A DNA stretch of 64,000 nucleotides from Dicyema japonicum. Lineage: Eukaryota > Dicyemida > Rhombozoa > Dicyemidae. How positions within the stretch are numbered: the stretch's first letter is position 1; each line of letters opens with the position of its first letter. The notes under the pieces are model-generated. The model did no database searches, was not told the DNA's origin, and worked only from the letters and a program-made list of their open reading frames with translations. Position numbers and translations under genes: made by a program. The stretch is taken from positions 295,367 to 359,366 of the forward strand of contig RDEW01000045.1 in the NCBI GenBank assembly GCA_011109175.1, in the 5' to 3' direction. Of the stretch, positions 57,009 to 64,000 are shown piece by piece.

Positions 57009-59254
57009 TCAGCAACATTTTCTTGTCTTAACTGAGGGGTCAACTGTTAGGCCTTCATTTTTGGGATTTATATTAGATATGAGACTCCTAAATAATTACG
57101 TGGGTAACCTGGCCAAAAAGTCAATAGAGTTTTTGACATTATAATTCGTCTTGGCGCTAACAGGAAAATAAAATGAGTTCATATTTTGTGCCAGTAAAAA
57201 CGCATTGTTTGTGATTTGATCTCTTTTTTCTTTACTGCTCGGCAAATCCACTTTATTCCCTAAAATGATAAACGGATTGGCTGAAGAACTCTAGAACCGT
57301 CAAAGTCAGTGAAACCTTCGCATCTTCTATCCACATTCTCACGTTTTTGAATGATTCTTCAATAGTGACGTCGAACATAATTATTAGGGCATCGGCTCTG
57401 CGGAAATATTGAGTAGTTATGCTTCGAAACCTAAATTTAAACTAAATTCACTTTTCCTGCCCAGCCGTATCCCAGAGTTGAAGCTGGATCTTTTCAGTTT
57501 CCACGTGTATATTTTTCGTTCGGAAATCAATTCCTGTATATAAATTTATTACACATCAACCAATTGTAGGAGCAAACATATCCACAAAATCTCCGTCACA
57601 GAACCGACGGATAAAACTACTTTTTCCAACCCCCGAATCTCCAACTAGCATTACTCTGTATATCTTGTCAACCGTGTGGGTCTATTTTAAGTCAAAACCG
57701 TACCTCCTCGTTGTTAATTGTGATCGATTTAATGAGTTTATTGTCGTAGTCAAATTGACTAAGAATTGGACTTTCACTACAATAATTTTTATTAATATTA
57801 TCAGGGAAACTCAAATCTCCTAATATAAAGTCCTGGGACTGCTCGTAGACGAATTTGTTACTAAAGACATTTAATACGGCTACCCGTCAAAACTGTTTTC
57901 ATAATTGGGGATAATGGATCTTTTCCTCTGATATGCCTCACCCTCTATCGACTGAAATTCAGTTTACTAGTTACTTTTACTTCAAAATATAATTCGGGGG
58001 CTAAAATATTGTACTTTGGTTATTATAGATACTACATAGTTACCGTCACTAATGAGATCTGTTTGATCCATCAATTTCTTGTTCGTGTCTCTAAAATACA
58101 GCCAGTCACGTGCCTTAGAACTTCCAATTGTTCGACCAAATCCACTCGTTCAATCACGATTTTTTCAGACATTTTAATAGCAGCTCTTATATAAGATTGT
58201 CACAAAACTTGGCACGCTCTTTTCGATCAGAGTCTTCCTTGGTTCGCATTTGGTGGATGTAATTCTGGCAGTTTCTGAGATGGTTTTTCCGTTTCATTGA
58301 GTTTGATTCGAGTTGATCCCTTTCCTGTTAATTATAAATATCCACTGAACTTGTTTTATTTGATCACTGACGTATGTAGAGTCCGCCATGTATTTCTTTT
58401 GAATTTTTGATTCCAGCTGATGTAAATAATCGATACTACTTGTAATTGATTTTGCATCAGTTCCTGCAATTGCTGATCTCTGTCACATATTTGGAGTTTA
58501 AAATGCTGTAAAATCATCTCCTTTTCATTTTCTTTCTATTTTCATTAATTCAAACACAACCGCCAGTCTGAAAGAATCAATCTCTTTTTCTAGGTGTTCC
58601 TCCATTTCACTGTAAAGTTGCCGGATTTGCTCTTCGTGTTTGAGAATCAATCTTAACTATAGTTCATGTAACACGTGTTTATTTCAGTTTCCATATTTTC
58701 CAATTTCTTTTGAGAAAGCTCCAATTTGTGTCCAATCTGGTTCACAAAAAGCTCGAAATCTGTCAAAGTTTCACTATCACATCGTTTCAGTTCCTCCCAT
58801 ATGTTGTGAAGTCTTTCCTTACTAGGAGATTATATAAACATAAACTTTCCAAGCAAATCCTTGATTCCCAAGTTCACTAGGGCTTTGGAAAAGACTTTTG
58901 AGTGGAATACTTGCGTTGTTTGGGATCTTCAAGGGGACTAGCCTGTTCCCCTTCACATTCTAACGTTTCCTCTGGTGAATACATCCTTTCTGGTGTCACT
59001 AAAAGAAAAATACCAAATCCATTGATGAATTCTTCGATTGTCAGATAGTCCTTGTTAGTGGTATCTAAAATGTTGAAGATCTTCTCTAAGTTTTCTGGTG
59101 AAATAGATATTCTATCGCCCAGGCAAAATATATTTTGTTTCACAATGTATCCTTTATTATCCTTGTCGCATAGATAAAACAATTCTCTGATCTTTTCTTT
59201 CATAAGCTCTTTAAAATCGGTAGATTCCATCATTTCTTCCTTCTCCCAATTCAT
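57009..59254 (-). CDS. EF-hand, coiled-coil, Rab 'large Rab GTPase' (CRACR2A/RASEF type)
   Basis: Membrane-traffic GTPase with a built-in calcium sensor and coiled coil. The N terminus (ATG 59254-59252) has two EF-hands: [12 protein letters not shown] (degenerate at position 12) and [13 protein letters not shown] coiled-coil region (about 58150-58850) includes [34 protein letters not shown] and [18 protein letters not shown], arranged as in CRACR2A. The Rab domain has [34 protein letters not shown] (Lys in place of the common Arg), GNKVDLP and the SAK loop. With the last 21-nt intron (57088-57108) removed the protein ends KTRKCC, a geranylgeranylation site; unspliced it would stop without cysteines. 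Other introns: 57682-57703, 57534-57560, 57431-57451 and 57291-57315. The coiled-coil exons were not fully phased. It lies tail to tail with the tetraspanin, 50 bp apart. Confidence 0.87.
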
Positions 59255-59639
59255 TAAATTAGTACGTTCGTATGTAACTTAAAATTCATCATCATCACAG
59301 ATGGCATAATCGAAAATCCAATTAATTTGAATAATAACCACCTGATAATTTGGTAAGAGAAATTTTACTGGTCCAAGTTTATTCGATGGATATTAACGAA
59401 ATATATTTTTTACAATAACGATTTTAATGGAAACAGCTTATCGCTGATTGATTGACCTTATCTTCAAATTCGACAAAATTATTTATTTCTTAATAATTTT
59501 TCAAATTGAGATCATCCTTCAAATTGCATCCTATTAAAAAGTGATCCAGTGTGACAAAAAAACAGAGGTTTTTTATATTCACCGAAAACTTTAATTTAAT
59601 GTCAAGTTTTACGATTCTTAAATCATCTATAAAACTACA
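59255..59639. other. 5' flank of the large Rab gene
   Basis: AT-rich promoter-side sequence for the minus-strand gene. No other element identified before the LINE begins. Confidence 0.5.
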
Positions 59640-62620
59640 AACCACCATTATAAAGAAAATAGAGTGGAGCGCTACAAGGAAACTTATGCAGAGCAAGTCA
59701 GAAGTTTCCGAGACGGTATCTCAGGAAGCGGTCAAGAAAACACAAGAGATAATGAGGACCAATATATCACATACTCAGGATGGGTCGGTGGAGCGGAGCG
59801 CTACGTGGAAACTTAAGCAGAACAAAGTAGTAGTCTCCGAGACAGTGTCTCGGGAGCTAAATGAAATTATCGCACGTCTGAACAGTTTATGTACACTGCT
59901 GAAAGTGGATTTATAGAGTCTGGTGAACTTAGAAATGGAGAGCGCAGGCCACCAATAAAAACTATGAAAAGGAATTTGAAAGTAGTGCTGGTGAATGCCC
60001 ACTCCCTGGTGAAAAGGCATGATGAACTAGCGCTACTTGTGAGGAATGCCAAAGTGGATATTTTGGTAGTTAACGAAACGAAAATCAAACACGGAAGAAA
60101 GTATAATATGGAAGGATATGACTCGGTGGAGATTCCATGGAAAGATGGAGCAGTGGCTGGAACTGGAACCTCGATTTTTTTCGTAAAGAATTGCAAACAC
60201 TGAACGACTGTATTGTATTGGCCGACGATTCGGAATTCGTGTCCGTCGATATACAATGTGGAGGACATGGATAAGCGTGGGAGAGCTATACTCTAAGGAC
60301 TTGGCCCGATCTTCTGCGAAAATTGTTCAATTTTTCGAAACAAACCCTATGTCGATTTTGGTAGGAGACCTGAATGCTAAGAATACGAGCTACGGATGTT
60401 GCAAAAACAACGGGGACGGGCGACTCCTAACGAAATTGGAGTTAACGTCTTGACGTCTGAGGAACCTAACCATTTCTCACACTATGACGGTGACATGCTT
60501 GGATTGGCCCTAGTGTCTCCACAACTCCTGGTGATGTAGACAGACCAAGATTACTTTGGGACATAGGGAGTGATCATATCCCTCAGGAAGTAACTATAAA
60601 CCTGGAGCCGAACATTGCTGAAGATATTTTCTTATACTTTGATACCTTGTCGATAGAATGGGTACATTATCGTCATTATTTGTCGAAGACCTTACTAATG
60701 AAGACTAATTTCTTTTCTATACCTAATGAGCTAGACGTTTTCAACTGGGAACTATCCAATACTATGCTGATGTATCTACGACTATATGGAAAGAAGGTCT
60801 ACTCCAAGAGCTTTCTGAAGAACAAACAGTCTTGCCCACTTTCAATACGAGATCTTATTCGCGAGAGGAATACTCTGAAGGCGAAGCACAGACGATGTGT
60901 TGATTTGTGAAACAGGAAAACTCTGAAAAGTAGAATTGATGTGATTCAAAAAATATTACAAAAAGCTTGGAAAGTAAACGCCGAAAATAAATTGAAGAAT
61001 GCAGCCTCGAAAGTTAACTGGAAGAACCCTTGTTTCTGGAAAATGTACAAAAGGGTAACTAATGGAAATTTAAAGGCAAAAAATATCAAGAGGGAAGGAC
61101 AATTCCCTTGGAAAGTGTACCTTCAGTATTCAGAAAACAACTGGAAAATATACAGGGAGTTGACCCTGTTAGTATTATACCTGAAAAATTTTCAGAGGAG
61201 ATATCTAATTCTATGGATCACTTTATGGGGGATCTGGAAAGTTTGATAGAGGAAATCACTCTGGCAGAAGTCAGAACTGCTATACGCGAGTGCAAAAACA
61301 AAGCTCCCGGATTCGATAGTATTCCCATGATTATGTTTAAAGAAGGGTCTGATGAACTACTATTTGTTCTACAAAAGATGTGTAACTCGAGTTTTAAGCT
61401 CGGACATGTTCCTCCGTTATGGAAGCGTTCTATTGTGAAGATGATCCTCAAACCTGGAAAGTCGAGGAAGGATCCTCTTAGTTATAGGCCAATAAGCCTT
61501 ATATGTTCTACATCAAATATTATGGAACGGATTGTATTTAAGAGATTGAATCGGTATATAGAAGAGAGTAACTTTCTACGACCTTACCAATAGAGTTTTC
61601 GTCCGGGAAGATCGTATGGAAATTGTATTCACTCACTAAACTACGAAATTATAAATACATTTGAGAAGAAAAGCCAGTTGAGCCTTATTTGCCTTGACAT
61701 ATCAAAGGTGTTCGACAGTACACAAGGCTTTATTTTGTCAGTACGTTCTAAAATATCTAAAAAATGTTTCTATGGCTGAAGGACTATTTAACTGGGAGGA
61801 TATTCTCACGTGGTAGTCGGTGGAAGATATTAGTTTGAAAGGGGAGTTCCACAGGAATCTATTCTAAGCCCCCTGTTATTTAACATATTTATGGAAGATT
61901 TTCCGTCACCGCAAGACGTCAGGACCAAGCTGATGATATTCGCGGACGACATCTTAATCCTGGATTCGTCTCTGAAGGCATACCTCTCAGAGCGGCGACT
62001 AGGAGCTTTTGTCGACGAAGTCCAGGGTTGGTGCGATCGGAGAGGCATGAAACTCTCCACGGAAAAATCCAGTTACTTGAGGATAAGCAGGCCGAGTAGG
62101 CATCAGGAAGAGCCCTACATTCTTAGTATACCGAGAGTTTCATCCCTGAAATACCTGGGGATTGCAGTAAATGGGAGAGGATCATACCTGAAGGACATCG
62201 AAGAGCGAAGGAAGAAGGCTTTGCAAACACTGTTCTGCACTAGAAGACTAAAGTTGGATGTTGATACCATGCTCTTTGTCATTCGGAATGTGATTCTTCC
62301 CAGACTTATTTACGGAATCGAGGGATGGATCTACACCCCCAGAGAAGATTCTCGCCCTACTAAAGAAAACAAGGCGAGCGGCGATCAAACTATCCCTTGG
62401 GAAGAAATTGTACGAAGGCCTGATTGAAAAAGAGAACAAACTTGTCATGCCAGTAAGGGAGGATATTCAAATCAGGATGCTTAACTAACTAGACAAGTAA
62501 TTGGATGGATATCAAGGAAAAGGAATACCCGGATGAACAGTCCAAATCAACCGACGGACTGATAGATACCTATTCCATAACTTGTTGTTTTTATTCATTT
62601 TCATTTCATAAAGAAAATAT
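59640..62620 (+). pseudogene. Family I R1/I-like LINE (ORF1-like, APE, RT)
   Basis: An upstream ORF to 59916 contains an imperfect tandem pair (ATRKLMQSKSEVSETVSQE and ATWKLKQNKVVVSETVSRE). The APE endonuclease follows: VLVNAHSLVKRHDEL, DILVVNETKIKHG, ILVGDLNAKNTSYG. The RT shows KAPGFDSIPMIMFKEG, YRPISLICSTSNIME, CLDISKVFDS, GVPQESILSPLLFNIF and FADDILILDSS, then a thumb with SLKYLGIAVNG and LPRLIYGIEGW. Stops occur at about 59916, 60203, 60453, 60910 and 61593. It ends in AT-rich DNA near 62620. Family D copies at 25-28 kb are related by the same motif style. Confidence 0.82.
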
Positions 62621-62935
62621 ACGTCGTTAGGTGAGGCCCTTACTTCTGTCAGATCTCATCAAATTTCTCTTATGTTCAGAATCATATGTACTCCCCTGTC
62701 ACCTAATAAAACGTATTTTCCTCAATTTTATTTTTTTTGGTTCTAGAGAACTGCTATTCATTGAGGTCATGGCTGATAGAAGGAAAAGAAAACGAATGAG
62801 TGGCTATTAAAAAAAACATTTTTCTAGGGTTTTGAGGGAATTCTACCCTTCACTCGTAGATGGGTTAGGTGGAGGGCCACTGAGGAGTAACTTTTTGAGG
62901 AAGTCTTTTTCAGATCATCCAGTCCAGGGGTTCCC

Positions 62936-63300
62936 AAACTTATTCAGGTCATCGCTTCCTTTAACAAATTTTTAAAAATATCACCCATTCGGAAAACCTA
63001 TATGGTAGCGAGTTGGAAATAAAAAATTTAATAATTAATGTGAACAATGATGTTGCAAAAAGTTAGACACAAGTTTCTCAATATTTGGGTTCATGTTTGT
63101 AAGCCTAATTCGTAGATCTCCTCTTTCAACAATGTCCAAGCGGTTTCTCCTTTTGGTAATGAGTTGTAATACAATACTGAAGCCTCTCTCACATTAAGTT
63201 TATTAAATTTAGCAAAAATATTTTTTAAGTAATCCACATCATGTTTAACGGATTTTATTATTATTGGAATATCAATCGGAGGAAATTCCGATATTATTTA
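62936..63300 (-). pseudogene. hAT transposon remnant
   Basis: CAGGGGTTCCCAAACTT at 62936 is a classic hAT terminal inverted repeat. Inside it, on the minus strand, a short coding stretch reads VDYLKNIFAKFNKLNVRE, resembling the region of ZBED/hAT transposases that precedes the dimerisation part. The opposite terminal repeat was not found in the window, so the element is truncated or extends beyond it. Confidence 0.5.
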
Positions 63301-64000
63301 TGGGAAACAAATCTCAACATGACACATCGCAACAAACATGAAAAATATATCGGATGGTGTGAGACAAGAAGCTTTGTCAACTACGGATTCTCGACTTCAA
63401 AAGTTAGAAAAAAGTATAATCACTCTATCTCCATGAAACACCGTATTTGCTAGAATTCAGAGGTTGGCAAAAGGTGTTAAATAATGATGACATGGTTTAT
63501 TAAATAATTTTATTGTTCCACTTTGCTTTTAGTAAGACCCACTTTAAACCTAAAATAGTATAGTTCCGGGCAAATTCGAGAGTTTAAAGATTTGAGAAAT
63601 TCTACAACAGTCCTTGAAAAAATATTGAAGGAAGAAAATTTGCTAAAAGATATGGAAGGAAGAAACTTTGATAATTTAAATAAAAGTTGGTCCATTAATT
63701 CTTATAGTGATATAATATAACAATTAATAAAACTATTCATGTGCATTCAAAGAAGAAAATAGTGTGAACAAACCACGTAATAAAAATAATTAATTGTTAC
63801 TTAATATATTCTAGATAAGCATGTAAATAGTCACAATTGAGGATTATAATTCGCACGTGGTTATCTATTAAAATAAAGGGTTTAATAAGGAAATAATTAA
63901 GGAAGTTAAAAAAATATCCTAATATATACAAAACCAGGAAAAAAGTGCTAATATAATAAATAAATCGAAAAAGCAATTTAATGAAACACGAAGAAAATGA
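63301..64000. other. AT-rich right edge
   Basis: No convincing gene. Parts may belong to the hAT remnant. Nothing else was recognised. Confidence 0.4.

Overview
This is a metazoan nuclear window, AT-rich, holding eight host gene models among a dense graveyard of nested transposable elements. Nearly every intron in the multi-exon genes is 18-27 nt with GT-AG ends; only a few are longer (51, 106 and 123 nt). Introns that short across conserved animal genes are the hallmark reported for dicyemid mesozoans. I therefore infer a dicyemid or close relative; no species marker is visible.

Host genes: a PKN-like AGC kinase (4315-5325, -), an ATP7-type copper P-ATPase with seven HMA-like modules (14906-19296, +), tubulin cofactor C (36210-37013, +), a compact MEIS/PREP-class TALE homeobox gene (42306-43071, -), an unidentified three-exon gene (43812-44406, +), importin-7/8 (47107-50662, -), a tetraspanin (56002-56959, +) and an EF-hand/coiled-coil/Rab 'large Rab GTPase' of the CRACR2A/RASEF type (57009-59254, -). 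They are unrelated housekeeping and regulatory genes, not a cluster. Several carry one-base frame breaks, mostly in G or A runs, while splice sites and active sites stay intact, which suggests sequencing or assembly indels rather than decay.

Mobile elements: at least eight non-LTR families, named here only for bookkeeping. A: PHD finger plus RT plus HALSC/WD nuclease-like end. B: R2-like, with DD in the FIDD/FMDD context and a PD..K nuclease-like end. C, F and H: Jockey/CR1-like, with 2A-like motifs in F and H. D and I: R1/I-like. E: APE plus RT with (AAT)n tails. G: RTE-like. The DNA transposons are a complete-ended Tigger/pogo element (6245-11193) hosting an inverted family A copy; a MULE with hairpin-bearing long TIRs and a 9-bp TSD (29822-32026); inside it a 643-bp MITE whose TIRs are arrays of a 21-bp unit (31109-31751); a Ginger/integrase element with a 5-bp TSD (32300-33933); and a hAT remnant near the right edge.

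Layout: 1-4.2 kb LINE remnants; 4.3-5.3 kb kinase; 6.2-11.2 kb Tigger with nested LINE; 11.2-14.9 kb old remnants; 14.9-19.3 kb ATP7; 19.6-35.8 kb a stack of LINE B, C, D, A and F copies broken open by the MULE and Ginger; 36-37 kb TBCC; 37.4-41.2 kb LINE H and E; 42.3-50.7 kb four host genes in quiet AT-rich DNA; 51-55.5 kb LINE G, E and C chimeras; 56-59.3 kb tetraspanin and large Rab; 59.6-62.6 kb LINE I; then hAT remnant and AT-rich DNA.
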